Source: Gadus chalcogrammus | Lineage: Eukaryota > Chordata > Actinopteri > Gadiformes > Gadidae | DNA length: 64,000 bases | Direction: 5' to 3' | Assembly: GCF_026213295.1 (NCBI RefSeq) | Contig: NC_079424.1 | Span: forward strand, 16,124,964 to 16,188,963 | In this document: in pieces, positions 38,361-55,861 of the stretch | Layout of the letters: each line of letters begins with the position of its first letter | Numbering within the stretch: the stretch's first letter is position 1 | Translations under genes and position numbers: made by a program | Notes under the pieces: generated by a model | Told to the model about the DNA's origin: nothing | The model's database searches: none | What the model saw: only the letters and a program-made list of their open reading frames with translations

Positions 38361-41232
38361 TTTGATCAGATATTTGTTGCGCATGAGTAAACATGTTAAT
38401 TCATTTCTTACCAGTAGGTGGCGGCATAGGACTTTAAAAGTATGGATTGGTAAGCAGTGAATAATACCTGAGCGGTATCTTGTTGTTTTGATTCGAAGCT
38501 CTGCAACATTTAAAATAACCTCCTTTTATAAAACATTTCTTTTCTAAGTGTGCTTCTTGCACATTTATTGAAAATGTTAAATATGTTGAATCCTAATAGG
38601 TGGCGAGTCATAGAAATACTTTTTTCTTTTAACTCGCAAGGCATCGTTTTGATGGTTGAATGATTTGTCACCAAATTTACATTTTGATGAATTGTTTTGG
38701 ATAATGTGCAGGTCATTTTACTAGATGTCATCGAGCATAACATTTTATAAAAATTAACCGTGAAGGAGGATCTTCAAGGTACTATTCGAGTTATTAACAA
38801 GTTTGAGCCACACCCTACCAGAATAATAATCCCATTTCACAGAACAACAATCGACTACCGTCCAGTTTTCTTAATCGATGACCATTTACTAAATTCACAC
38901 ACCTGGTTGATTCATGTGCATCATAAAACAATTCAATATCCCAGTGTTCCCTTATCAACCCAAACCACCCCTTCTTTAAAACGCCTCACAGCTTTTCTTT
39001 TCACGCATCTATTACCGCAAAGAGGAATTGATCCAATACAAAAGAAGGAACTGAAACACTACAGCAAGCTAATCTTGGGGCGCAATGAACCATGAGGACC
39101 GTGTCGCTCTCACGAGCTGTGGGAGACTCGGCCCGCGCCAGGTCCTTGTAAAGCGCCTACACCTTAATTCATCTAATTTCTTAAACACAGCCTTCTTAAA
39201 TGAGCAGCTGTCAACTTTAATGGCCGCTCCACGCAGATGGGCTGGAACCAGCCAGACCTGCCGCGGCAGCCAGGTGTTTGTGATGGACTCCATGGCGCAT
39301 GGTTGCGTATGGGTTTATGATCATAATGAATTTAAAGGGATTAGGGGGAGGGGGTTACGACCCCAGCCCCCCTTTGCCCTAACCCTACCATATTCATTTC
39401 TACTGAGCAGGTCAGGAAGAGATGACCTCAATGTGAGCCATAGACGTCTGTGTTGTTGCACTCAATTACCGCCAACACGTGGCCATTTATTAGCTTGTAT
39501 TTGGCGAATGCTGCTTCTACAAATAAATATTAAACGGATGGGCTCTGGCGGAGGCCTGTGTTGGGAGTGGCCCAAGTGGGAATCAAACTGCTGACCATAC
39601 CAGTGTTTTTAATGCCATGCTTCACCATGCTTCACCAGTGGTGAAGCATTGTGGACAGGACCACAGTTGAGTTGTAGACCGCATTAGAAACTGTCAAAAT
39701 TACACATTTTCCTCTGTCAGGTGTCCATATAGCCAGTTGTCCCTTGCTATAAAGATGACGTTTTTATTCGTATCATATTTTATTTTGGAACTCATTTCTA
39801 GCACAAAGTGGCAAAGAACTAGATCCAATGTTATATGTCCTCCCATTGGGCGCTTGCCGTCTGAATGGTAACAGTGGAAGTTAAGCACAGTCAGTCATTG
39901 TAGTAGTTCCGAGGTTAAAACGTGATCCACGAATGTTAAGCCATCCACACTGAAATAACAATAAGGCTCTGTAGTCTTGTGCCCCACTTTCTCCCAAGCA
40001 TATAGCTGCCTGCTGGTTCAATACTGTATGTGTAATTGAATCACTTCCAGATTGGCTGTACAGTATTTACTGATGTGTCTCTCTGTCAAGACCCTGGACC
40101 CTGTCACTCAGCACTGGGGAAGAACACACTTTGTAAAAATAAAGAGGATGGATGACTTGACACACTATATTTGAACTAATCTTTGCAATCAATGTAGTAT
40201 TGATGCAAACCCCCCCATATGGATCATTATAGGGGTTAAAAATCATTAATAAACTTTATAGAAGGCTAAATGTTGTATTGTTTGGAATGATATTTCTGTA
40301 TGGTAAGCTAAATTCTTATTTTTCAATCTTGTAGTTTCTTATTTGGACATAGGAGGAGGCTTTAGTATTTGCTGTTAAGTCATCCAGAATACACTTTTAT
40401 CCAAAGCAACTTTGTGGACATGGTGAATTCAGAGTCAAGTCATCAGGAAGCGTTGGCATGGTTGTTTGTGAGATCAGAGTGCTATGCTTAAGAGCTTTCT
40501 AACAATAGGCTGTAGATTGTGCTCCACGAGCCCCCTAAAGCATAGTATTTGTCAAATGACTGTTTGTGGCCTGGACCTCTGCAATCCACCTTACACCTTG
40601 TTCTTATCTCTGTGCTGTTCTTTGGTCATAACCCCGGGGCTGATCGCTATGGGGCATGTCACATGATTTGGCATGGATCTGCATGGCAGCATTTCGCCAT
40701 CCTTAACTGCACCGCACTCAATAAAAGACACATGGCTACATGCTTGCCTTGCCTTGTAATACACGGCACCTGATGGCTCGTTAAGTTAATACATTCCTGT
40801 CCCTAATTAGTTTACATTGTGCTTGTTTTATTAGGGGCCGGCCGGAACATGCTGTTTAAAGTATTTCACAGGGTTTTTACTGTTGGCTGAATTTAATACT
40901 GTTTTTTTTTCGACCATAAAATAAATATTTAGAGAGTCTGACCGCTGGGGATGGAAGAGGTGTGGTGCGTGTCACCGTTCAGTGTTGTAGTGATATTTGT
41001 ATTCCGTTCAAATACGACTGCCTTTTGAGGAGAAAAAAGTTTTATTTTTGATAAACCAACCTGTTTAACTTTTATTTTATTAGTTATGGATGCAAAGGGA
41101 GAAAAAAGCTGCCGAAAGCGGCAAACGCAGTAATTCCTTTTCCCAGCGAGAGAGCGTAATCTGTCAGCGGCGCACTCTTATCCCTCACACCCCTCAGATA
41201 GCCAGCTCCCCCACGCACACTTTCGTACCTTC
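38361..41232. other. Intergenic, no gene recognised
   Basis: The ORFs here (38760-39095, 39085-39594) give no family I know and lack exon signals. 39105-39260 is complex, balanced in composition and free of repeats. 39555-39600 holds a minus-strand tRNA-like word. 40390-40415 is a short SINE-tail remnant. Confidence 0.6.
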
Positions 41233-41494
41233 ACCTCCCCACTGGGCACCCCCACACTCCTCCCTGCTCTCCTCTCCTCGTCTCCCTCCCCCTCCTCACC
41301 TCCCTCCCTCTCTTCCTTCCTGCCTTCAGTTCATTTCACACGTACCTTCATTCCTCTCTTGCTCTCTTCCTCTCTTGCTCTCTTCCTCTCTTGCTCTTTC
41401 TCCCTCCCTCCCACCGGTTCTCCCTCCCTCCCCCCCTCCCTCCCTTTCTCCCTCCTTCCCTCACCTCCCTCCCCTCCCTCCCTCTTCTCAGATT
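41233..41494. repeat. Pyrimidine-rich CCCT/CTCT tract, about 260 bases
   Basis: Almost pure C and T on the + strand, with tccctccctc and ttcctctcttgctc repeats and short interruptions. Confidence 0.9.
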
Positions 41495-43889
41495 CCATTA
41501 AAAAATCACAACTTCAACTCCTAGGGCGCTGATCAAACAGGCAGACCTAATGCATTTCCTCCCCCCATCCCCAATCCAATGCACCTTCGTATTTACATAT
41601 AGATTGAGTATTTATCAGCGTGCACTTTAAGGCGGATTCACTGTAGTCCACTTTATTGAAGCGCGTTGGGTTTATGTATATTTAATGAAAAGTGGATGTA
41701 GGGAGTGTAGTTCTTTGAACAAGGGAGTACACATGGAACATGGCACACGGGCAGAATAATAATATCGTGCTGGGATGTGAACTGCACAACTTTAAACTTT
41801 GTTTCGTTGTGCTTTGGCTAGGTCTGGGATGTTACTGTATGTTGGCAGAGCATGTTCTTTAGTTGCTTTTTTGCACACCCATATATCATACTTATCACAA
41901 GACTGGAAATACCTCAGGGGAGCAGGAGATAACATCTGCTAGGAATATTTCGGCCTGACTATACTTTCAAACTGACATCAGGTAAAGTGAAATAACTGGA
42001 ATAAATAATACATGTACAGGTATTAAGGTAAGATGAGTTACTTCTTACCATTTCGTAAAATTTAGGACATCATCTTTTCTTCAGTTTAAACAAAAGACAC
42101 ACCACACTCTCTTCTGTACGCAAGTCATACGCAATCAGATTTGTTTGGGAGCTAACCATTTTTTTTTGGATTGGTGGAATAACCTTCGGTCATACAAATG
42201 CCTAATAAAAAGATTTAGAAGCAATACAAATGGAGGATTGAATTAACTTAACATCTTCTAAGAAGGTCTGATTTCTAATCAACTTTGCCTTAAACAAAAT
42301 AATTTCGGATCGGCATTTGAAAAATGTGACCTGTCTCAATCTCTACATTTTCTCAAACGGATCAACAATAGCTCTTCCCCCGGGATGTTCACGTCGATTA
42401 GATTCAAGCACAGTGGAGGACTCCGCAGTCCCGATTACTCATCAACTTGTTTTTGTCCCCGGTGAGGTCAAGATAATTAAGTACACAAAGTCTAGATAAA
42501 AGATACATCTCACTAAAAATGTATACTCAATGGATGAATGCCTTGTCTTCCTCTCAACAAAGGAAATCCTGGCCGTGTGCTCGTGGCGTTCTCTTAAATG
42601 AATCTGTCTCTGGCCATTGTTGCGGAGGCTTCAGAGGAGCTGTGTGTGAGTGTGTGTGTGTGTGTCTTTTGTCCTTCAATCACCGTGGCTACAGGTTGAC
42701 AATAGCAGGAAAAAAGCCAAACGGTGGGTGGTGAGGTGCTGATGGTAGAATCGTTACAAGGCAGGCAGGAATGTGCAGGAGAGAAAGAGATAAACTAAAT
42801 GATCTACGTAAAAGCCGGAACGTTTGTGAAAAACACAAAAAAATGTTTACATGATCTGAATACCTTTGGGAGCATATTGATTTGCCGATCTTGTTCCTGT
42901 GCCCCAGAGTCCTAGAGATACATATCTAACAATAAGACAGTGCGGACGAGCCCTGAGGTTTTATATTTCTCGTATCCTTCAAGTTTTATCGGTAAGAAAT
43001 AGTCTGCATCGGGAGAACCGCATTTGTTTCCTGTAATGTATTTGATGTTATTTCGCCCTACCCACCGAGAAACAAGTTCCAATTGAAGACATGGTTTAAC
43101 TGCATGCTCTTTCAAGTTCCTCTTCCCCTCTATGAGAACCATGTGAGCGAGACCGTGTGAAGAGAGGTCTGAAGTCACGTTAATGGAAGACACAGATGTT
43201 CCCTTGGTGCAAAGGAGTAGACCTGGCCGTAGACCAGATTAGCCGCCTTTGATGTCCGCGGAAACCTTCCCTATCACCAGGTGACTTACCGGGGTCTTGG
43301 GCTTTTGTCTCCCGTTCCCGGATGCAAGGTTTGATCCCTTGCCAGGCCAACTTTCCCTGCATCTGCACGGGAGGAACACCTGAGATATACAGGACAGTGT
43401 GTATGTACAGTATGTATTTTCCCCCAGCCAATCTCCCCACCTTGGTGGAGTATAGCAATGCCAAGGGTATTTATAGCACGGAATAAGCAGTGATTTATGA
43501 ATGGGCTCCCAGGCATGTCTAAAGACAACTTTGTTTTTATCAATTTAGATAGTCTTCCTAGTAGTACTTTTTTTTTTATAATTTTGCTGTGTTATGACCT
43601 ATCATGAATCACATGTCATTTTCCTCCTTCCTCCCTTAAGTACTTTATCACCAGATGAAAACTGCTGCAGTGCTTGCATAATCTTCAATGCTAGCATCAG
43701 TGGAAAACATTGTCTCTATTGTCTAGAATAAATTATACACTTAAAATATACAAAAATGTAAGAAATGATAAACAACAAAAAAGATAACTAATTCAATCAA
43801 TAAATCATAGTATGCTTTTTATTTTCCGTACCAATACCTGGTTTTATCTACAACAATTTCCACAGATGACTGCGCACACAATGTGTCTG

Positions 43890-43922
<33 letters not shown>

Positions 43923-44570
43923 GTGTGTGTGTGTGTGTACACTCAGTTCTGTGTTAGCATAAGAACGATTGTTAGGAAGGGTCTAATTAAAAATCACTAA
44001 ATAGACGGCAATAGTTTCAATTGCTGTTGGAGTGGGAGCTCCTGTGTGTTTTTGTTGAGTTCTGTCCAAAGCAAACCTTCCCTGGCGTCAATTCCACCAC
44101 ACCGCGACGTGTGAAAGGCTTTCTCAACACTTTTTCTGGTTATCCTTTTTTTTTGAGTGTGTGTAATTAAGGAAGTGTTTGAACAAGATCTGAGAGCATT
44201 GTTAGGATACACAAGGAGGGGCGAGAAAGCATGGCAACCAGATCTGAGGAGAGTTACATTCCTGTATCAGCGTTTCTCTATGTGTAGAGAAACCGCAAAC
44301 AGGGTTAAACAATCATATGGAAACATTGATTAATGAATGGTAGTGTATCCTCATGAAATGAAGATATTGAATTGTGATACACAGTTGTATCGTACGAATG
44401 AATGAGAAGATTTACCCTTTCGAAGATCAAATATCAGGTTTGAAACGTTGTAGATTAAGGAAACTAGTTTAGTCCGATACCGTACGATACTACCATACCA
44501 ACGGAGCTCTGTTAAAATTCCCAATATTTATTGTCATAACAAATGTTTCCATGTCTCCCGGTCCTACGTC
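41495..44570. other. Intergenic, no gene recognised
   Basis: AT-rich complex sequence with short TG runs at 42645-42665 and 43890-43940. No exon supported. Confidence 0.6.
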
Positions 44571-45560
44571 ATGGACTCGTCTTTCAGTCCTTCCCTCCCC
44601 TTGACTCAGCCGATGGCGCAGCACGGTGGCGGGAATGCCATTGTACAGCAGGAATGCTTTTGCCTCCTTGGTGACATTTGCCCCGACCTGGGGACATGAT
44701 TCTCTCTATCTGGGGGAAGTGCTCTTGAAGACCCCCGGGCGCCAGCATGTGGGCCCTCATTCCTTTCTCCCACTTGTCTCTCGCGGGGTGACAACAAGGT
44801 GCTGACACCCTGATGTCCTGGGAGGCGTGGGGCGGACTGGGAGGGCGGGAGGGGGGGGGTGGGGGGGCCTGACGGGGCCGAGCCAGGGCACCGCCGCCCC
44901 ATTCTGAAGCTGACAGGCGAGCTTCTTCATTTTCTCCGTTTGGCGGTGGGTGTGGTCCGTGGGAATGATGCGTCTTCATTTAACATGAATGCAATGCAAT
45001 AATATTGTTTAAAACACCGGCACAAGAAAGAAAGGCCCACAAGACGCCATTGACACGATTATGATATCTCCAAAAGGGTTGATTCTCTCCCTGGAAACCT
45101 CCTTTTATAACTTTTAGAGGTTCTTATTAACGCAATTCACCAAAGTTATTTCTAGGTGGATTCGCGAGCAGAGTATGATGTTTGTCTAGGGTAATTGGGT
45201 GAAATTTCTGTCGCCGAGGTAATAAACCCATGTTGCTGAGGCTGAGGGTTTGTCGTTGTGGCGATGTGGTTGGGCGGATGCTTAAGCCCCTCGACAGAAG
45301 CGAAGGCACGCAACACCACCTGCCTGGAAGAGATAAAGGCCTCGGGGTTTAACCAGACTCCCTGACGCAACTCAAGTGCAGCAACCCAAAAATAAGAGAC
45401 TCACCCTCCTCCTCCTCTATCTCATTAATCATTCATCAGCTTGTGACCCTCATCAAATTGACATTAACATGGAACCACTAATAAGAATATGAATGAAGAA
45501 ACCCAAGGGTTTGTTTGCATGGATCTGAAATTGGCCCTCTATCATTAGATAAAAATTTGA
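44571..45560. other. GC-rich then mixed complex-sequence block
   Basis: Includes the G-run cluster at 44839-44867 and unrepeated stretches at 44880-45010 and 45400-45510. No convincing exon; minus-strand ORFs near 44600-44980 are compositional. Confidence 0.5.
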
Positions 45561-46221
45561 AACATTTTCATTAACGCATTCATTGTTTCAACCACAATGC
45601 TCATTTTAATCCCTGTGGTTTCACACAGTAACTTCCCCTCCAGTAGCGCTGTGCTTCTCTTGAGCCCTTGCTATGACCTCCTCTCAATTGGAGATTGTTT
45701 TTGTTCACCGGCCCTTTGGCGTTGGCACGTCGACTCGTTCTTCTCATCTTATGTCTTCTTTCATACAAAACCGGATTGCCTTTTTAACCGAGGGATTCAT
45801 AGTGTGCTAAACGGGCCTTTCATGGGCCTGTCCAATCCCAGGTTTAGTGCTCCTTTCTCTAAATATTTCCACTTGTGGAGTGTAGTAATACCAGCAATAT
45901 GTTTCTCATCGAACAAGAGTTATCACCGCGGTGGTATTCACACTGCATCCTTTTATTCCTTCCGGATTCCGATTAGCATCGGTCGTCCCTCCTCTTCTTT
46001 GACCGAACGCCTCGGGCTTGTTGTGTGGAAAAAAGGGCGGAACTCAAAACTCTATTTTCTTTCTGCTTCTTTGTGACGTTTGGCTTTTGTGCGTCTCTTC
46101 ACGCAGGGCCTGACGCGAGGAATGCGGCGTGTGGGACCGGTTCTTTCCCTCGGCTTATCGCACGCTCATTACGGCCGTGTTGCAGCGCTGGTGTTGAGCC
46201 GTTACGCCTGCAACCACGGTG

Positions 46222-46251
46222 GTCCTCCTCCTCCTCCTCCTCCTCCTCCTC
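46222..46251. repeat. (CTC)n trinucleotide repeat
   Basis: About ten copies of the trinucleotide in a GC-rich stretch. Confidence 0.95.
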
Positions 46252-46935
46252 TTTAAGGACCCTGTCATATCTCCCCCATAATCGGCAGCCAGCACCTGCG
46301 CCCCATTCTCCCAGCACCGCGGCGTGTCCCCCACTTAACGGGGTTCACGCCTCTCCCCAACACCCACGCCCACGCGTCCCCACCCAGCATGCCTCCGCCG
46401 AGGGGTTCATGGCAATCTTTGTGTTCTTGTGTTTTCTTTTTGTAACCCCGCCGCCGCCTCTTGAGCCCGCGAGGTCCCGTGGCACATTCCACAGGCGGCC
46501 CGCTGGCCATTGAGGCCCTGCGATTCGAGGCTGGAGGGGAGGGAAGGGAGCAGGTCTGACTCTGTCGCGAGGGGGGGGGGGGCCTGATGGATGGGCTGTC
46601 TCCAGTTTATCTGGGGCAGGATGGACGCTGTGCTGGCTGGGGATGGGAGATTGTCACTCCTGACTGGTTTATCAGGACGGGGGGAGGGGGGGCTGAGTCA
46701 TGGCGCTCTCATCCTGTCAGAGGTCAGGTTCCCAGGCACCTTGTCCAGCCTCCTACTGTCCTGTCCCTCTGGCTCACACGCTGGCATCCGCAGGCTGGCT
46801 GGCCGACATGCCATCCTGAGCACAAAGGGACAGAAGCAGCAGAGCCGTCTAGAACCAAGACGATGTGGTGATAGATCTAGACTCCAGATCTGTCTCCCCC
46901 TCCTCTACTATCGGTCAGACGGGGGCAGGACAGGG

Positions 46936-47095
46936 CAGTAGGTTAGGGTGGGTCTCAGCTGAAAGGTAGTGTGTTCGATGCCCATTGTCCAGATGATATG
47001 AGATGCCTCACCCCACCTTTTCCTTAATGAACTGTATCTGAAGTCACTGCAAGGCGCATTGGATAAAGGTCGGCTAAATAACTTATGGTTAATAG
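46936..47095 (+). mobile_element. Diverged SINE copy
   Basis: B-box-like gtgtgttcgatgccc, the word attgtccagatgatatgag, and a tail gcgcattggataaaggtcgg ctaaataa, related to the SINE tail at 59740. Confidence 0.6.
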
Positions 47096-47405
47096 TTATA
47101 GATTACCCATCATGCCAAGCTGTATGCTCCGCACTCAGTATGACATTTGGAACTAATTCAGATGCTTTCTTTTTTCCCTTTTATCTGTTGTATAAAACTG
47201 CGATGGAGTCTTGCTGGCTACTGGCTTTTAAAAGAATATTAAGAGCATTGGAATTTGCTGTCTACTTCAAACTATGATATGCTTGTGGTTAAAGAGGGGG
47301 GAGCGGGGGCCTTTTAAGATGATCATTAACATTGAGGGACTCCACAAACAAAGATTTCATCATCATATAAACCGTTTTTATTTTATTCTCTTTGTACATG
47401 TATTT

Positions 47406-47582
<177 letters not shown>

Positions 47583-47619
47583 TTTCGGAGAACAGTTTTG
47601 TTCTCCGAAAACTGTTGAG

Positions 47620-49230
47620 GAAGGTTTTATTTTTTCCCTTTAAATGCCCACCACCCAAACAAGCCCATGTCAGAGCTCGCCATGAGACCGCAGCCGTACT
47701 CCCTCCCCTTCCCCACTTTGATGAACCATCGGTGGGATTTGGGGAAAGCCAGGAGAAATTGGGGGGCCCCTCGCACATTCTGATGTTTCCTTTAAAAACA
47801 CTGAGGCCTTTGTGCGACTGTCAGACATGGGAGTGTTTCAAACAAGTGTTTAGTAACCGCAACGCATTCAGCCTCGTGTTTGTTTTCCTGCCTTTTATTT
47901 TATGCCGTGCTCGTGTAAATACCCGGGCTGCGTCGTGTTGCGCCATGTCCAGAGGTCCTGGCAATCACCCTCTGACGGGATGACTTCCATCACTGTTCTC
48001 CAACCAGGCCCCTTTGGTGTGTGTGCGCACGTCAGGACAGTAGGTAGGACATCAGAATTGCGCTGGTTGTTTCGGATGTAGGTTGATTGGACAAACTGGA
48101 TTATCTGCTGCAGAGCTCACCTGACCTCTGACCCACCTGTCAATTGAGAGAAAGCGACACCCTACACGGGTCCCAACCCCTCATCCATCCTGGGACGGCC
48201 GTTTGTGTCTAAGAGCAGATTATGCATTCATTATATTTTATGTAATGCAATATCTTGCTTTTCGAGTTTCTGTTCTCTCCTCTTGCTTCTCGATTAAATT
48301 GTTGTCCATCTTTTTAGAGAACGGTAAAGAACTTTAGCGTTCTCTCCATCTTCTTTCTCGCACTTTCGCACCCATTCTCAATATTCCCAATGCTCTTTAT
48401 TCTTTCTCTCACTCTTTTTTCTCGATCATCCTCCCTCTTCATCTTTTGTCTCTCACTCTTTTTTCCGGATTTTCTCATTCTCTCCGTCTTTTTCCTCCTC
48501 TCTCTCTTCACACTTGAACCTGGGCCAGATACGGAGCAGAGAGTGAGAGAGAGACGGAGTCCAGCGTCGGTTATGTTACTATTTATTTCACTGCAGATTC
48601 TGTGGGATTACCTGGTGTTGTTCTCAAGCGCAGTGGACGTCACTGTGGGACCAATAACAAGATCCTCATAGTAATAATAATCCTCAAAGCTCTGACTCCT
48701 CCATGACCTCTACCACTTCTAACCCCGCGCAGAATCGACCAACCAGGACTATTTGACCTGTACGCACCCGTTGCATAACAGAGGCCACCTAATCCCGTCA
48801 CGTTCCGCGGTTATAGACGCACAGTGCTCCTTCCTATTAGCTCGGATTAAAACATTAGGCTGGAGGTTTGGCAGTCAACAATCAAGTATGGCAGCAACGA
48901 TTGAAACCTTTTGCTAACTTTACGTCTGACAGGCACAGAATGGAACCAGTGTGTGAGCCAAGCTGTCACGGAACAGCTGGATCTAATTCCCCGGGTCTCT
49001 CCGATCCAGCTCTCACCGTATCTGGCCCCATCACAGGCGTTAAGCAGTGTGTAATCTCTTAAAGGGCCGAGATTTATACATCCGCAGTTTGGCACCGAAC
49101 TAGACGGAGAGAAGAGCCTCCTAGGACCCCATTGATCACCTCCCTCCACGCCGGCATTACCGATATCATGAACACCACCTTCGTCCTACGACCAGCAACA
49201 CGAACCACCCCTATCCCCGCCCTCAAGAGC
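47620..49230. other. Intergenic, no gene recognised
   Basis: Mixed sequence with a T/C-rich part at 48390-48510. No exon supported. Confidence 0.6.
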
Positions 49231-49236
49231 CTTCCC

Positions 49237-49346
49237 ACTATCACCACCGCCATCACCACCACCACCATCAACATGACCCTCACCACCACCATCACCACGA
49301 CCATCACCACCACTACCATCACCACTTACATCATAGCCACCTCCAT
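49237..49346. repeat. CACCAT/CAC trinucleotide-type imperfect repeat
   Basis: Interrupted accaccatc and atcaccacc words over about 110 bases; the Thr-rich ORF across it is a repeat artefact. Confidence 0.85.
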
Positions 49347-51478
<2,132 letters not shown>

Positions 51479-52332
51479 TGCCCACCTGTCTTGTCTTTCA
51501 CCAGGGGGTGTATTCTTGAGCCTCTGTGTCAGCCCAGAGCTGTGCCCAGAGTGAGGCGAGGGGGGCATGGGGGCTGTGGGCCCCGAGGAAGAGCCAGAGG
51601 GGGGGGGGACCATCACTGCCATCCTCTGCCAAGGTGACCTGTCACCGCAGGCCTTTTTACACAAGCCCCTGGGATGGTCTTAAGTGGCCCACGGGAGCTG
51701 TAAACGTGTTAACACGGCCCTCTTCGGGCCGAGGAGGGCCCGGTTACACGGGGATTACCACCTGTTGCTCTGGCCCGGGATGGCTCCACCCGTCGCCCCA
51801 CTGGGGAAGCAGCCCAGACACATGCCGAGGGGCTGTGGCGAGGGAATCAGATAATGTGTTTATATATATATAGTGTTGGGGACCACCGCTATATTATTCA
51901 AGCTGTGCTCTTAAACCTCTTTGTTGGATGGTAGTGAAAGGTTAAGATAGGATACGATATCATGATACTGTCTGATTCGTTCAGATATTTTCCTGCGTCA
52001 CAAAGTGCCATAGCTAGACAGACATGCGACAATTATACGGTCAATCATAAAGTCTGTACAGTATATTTAACAAAAAATGTCTGATCATAAAAACACAAAA
52101 TAAATTGCCTGATAGTGAATTTTATATTGCACCTCAGTGAACTTTTCATCTGCTCCATTAGTAAGAATGTTGTTTTTTATCCAATTGGGTAGTCCTGCAG
52201 TTTAACGATAAACTCCAGAATGACTCTGCCAGAGTTCCTGATCTATAGGTATCAGTCGTAGTATTGCTACGCTGTGGAACTTCTTCATGAACTAATTGCT
52301 TTGAAAAGAAAAGTTAGGTCACTTATGAAGAG

Positions 52333-52335
<3 letters not shown>

Positions 52336-52392
<57 letters not shown>
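52336..52392. repeat. (CA)n microsatellite
   Basis: Uninterrupted ac run of about 57 bases in AT-rich surroundings. Confidence 0.97.
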
Positions 52393-53788
<1,396 letters not shown>

Positions 53789-54546
53789 TGTACTATCAGC
53801 ATCATTACGGCAGCCATTAAACGATCCATCACTTTCGCACCCCACAAGTCTCCTGCTTCCCTCTGACATCATCATCCATTCACAGAGTTCATCTCACTCC
53901 ACACATCAAACACAGCCTTTACTTGCTCAGAGTCCCAAAAGTAGTCTGGGTCTGGTATGGGCGGGGGGTGGGTGGGGGGGATTCTCACTAAACACGTGGA
54001 GATGTGTTTAGTTTTTCTTTCCAATTTTCCTTCCTGCGACTGTAGTAAAATGAAAAGTGTCCAGCATTTTATTTTTTTTATATTCCTCTTAACGATACAA
54101 TGTGCATACTAACTGCATTTCTGCACTTCTTCTGTAATCAGTATAACATGATATATTTACCACTCTGCACAGTCCAAACCTGCGCCTAAAATTGATTTTC
54201 TTTGCCAAAACAGTGGGATTGTGTTATTGCAGAGGGTGGGTGCTTTCCTCTGTGACCTCTAGGTGCCACTGTGTTCAGCGGACCCTACACTCAGTTTCGT
54301 GTGGAACTCCCTAAGCCTGTTCCTGGAGCTGTCCCGGTAAAACAACAGGGCCAGGCACGTGCCTTCAGTCCTCAGACAGGAATACATTAGCCAGGGGGCC
54401 CCTGTGTTGTCTTGCTGGAGGCCCACAGGCCTGGGGAGAGGTGGGGGAGAGACATTGGTGATAGATTGTTCATTGAGGGGAGAGAGAGGAGTATGGGGAG
54501 GCTTTGGTGGGTGTCTGACAGGTGATAAACAATTAAGTGTGTGTGT

Positions 54547-54565
54547 GGGGGGGGGGGGGGGGGGG
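54547..54565. repeat. Poly-G run, 19 bases
   Basis: Homopolymer following a short gt run; length is likely uncertain in the assembly. Confidence 0.9.
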
Positions 54566-55628
54566 TAACAAGAGCAGATCATAACTGAGTGGCCCCTGAG
54601 GGCCCTGTGAGCATAGCATTCATATTGGATCCTGTTACTCTGCATGCACTTTACAGTTAGTTTGTGTCATATAATTGTGTGTTTCTGTGTGCATTTGTGT
54701 GTGTGTTTCTGTGTGTGTGAGCAAGTATGGCTACAGTAAAAGAGCTGCACTCATGAAGTAGTTCAACCTTTACCCAGCCAAAGAGACTCCAATTAAATAT
54801 TTGAATTTGAAAGTTTTCCAAACCTTGCAAAGGTTACAATCCATCCAAATAATGGCTTTAAAATGAAAATGGCTGCTATCTTATTATATGGTCTTTGATC
54901 GTTCAGGTGACGGGCTGTCTGAAGTCTGTGGTAAGTGTTTAGATAATTGGGGGGTTTATCATGACTGTGATGACTATTAAGTTCTACCGTAAGCGTAACC
55001 TTTTGTGTGCCAAGGAGCTTGCCACCGTTTTTCTCTGAATCAGCCTTGATGATGAATGTTCGTACTAGACGGAACAGGATCGCAGAGCATTTGAATGTGA
55101 TCTGAAGTTGCTTTAAATAAGTTAGAGCCTGCTGTCTTTGTACTTTTTGTCCAGAAATGCTCGATTAACCAAGCAAACCATTGTTATTTTCTTGTTCTAA
55201 TGGGGTAAAAGAATCAAGATGGCCGCTTAGAATGTGCGTGACATCATGTGAAACCTTCTGTTATGGACTGAATAAGTATACATACTTTTGTTGAAGTTTT
55301 TCTAAGATATTAATCTGTATTTGATTAGTATTTAATAGTAAGTAAATTAAAACCACAACATTTTGCTCCCAGGCCTTTTCACTTTGGTGAGTCAATATTT
55401 GTTTTGCATGGAGATTAGACAAAATAAAAGATAGATGTCTTGTACAGATGGACTACAGGGGATCGCAATCCTACATGTTTATCACTTAAATCAACTGCTC
55501 AAGGGTAGATTTTTTGACATTGGTGATTTCTATACGTTCAAATATGGGCTGGAGGAGACGGTGAAGTCTGCTGACAGACTGAGTGAGTTTCAATCAGCCT
55601 AGACTTCCACAGCTGTACCACAATATCT

Positions 55629-55797
55629 ACCATGGTTTGACTGTCTCTCTCTCTCTGTCTGTCCCTCTTGGTGTCTTTCTGTCTGTCTCTCTGACTCTCT
55701 CTCTCTCTCTCTCTCTCTGTGTCTGTGTCTGTGTCTGTCTCTCTGTCTCTCTGTCTCTCTGTCTCTCTTTCTGTCTCTCTGTCTTTCTGTCTTTTTG
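55629..55797. repeat. TCTCTG/TGTCTC hexanucleotide-type array
   Basis: Mixed ctct and tgtc repeats, interrupted, about 170 bases. Confidence 0.88.
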
Positions 55798-55861
55798 CCA
55801 GTACATATCGTTCGAGTTTAACTGGAACCACGGGACCTTCAGAGCAGATGGGAGTGGCTGA

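Noticed and set aside
39085..39594. 169-residue ORF downstream of arl8b
   Set aside because: No recognised domain, no splice signals or promoter, and it runs into a tRNA-like SINE word at its end.
41090..41524. Pro/Ser/Leu-rich 144-residue ORF
   Set aside because: Product of the pyrimidine tract.
45597..46076. 159-residue ORF, among the longest non-repeat frames in the gene-free part
   Set aside because: Composition looks random, with no motif or conserved-looking pattern; ORFs of this size are expected by chance in 25 kb.
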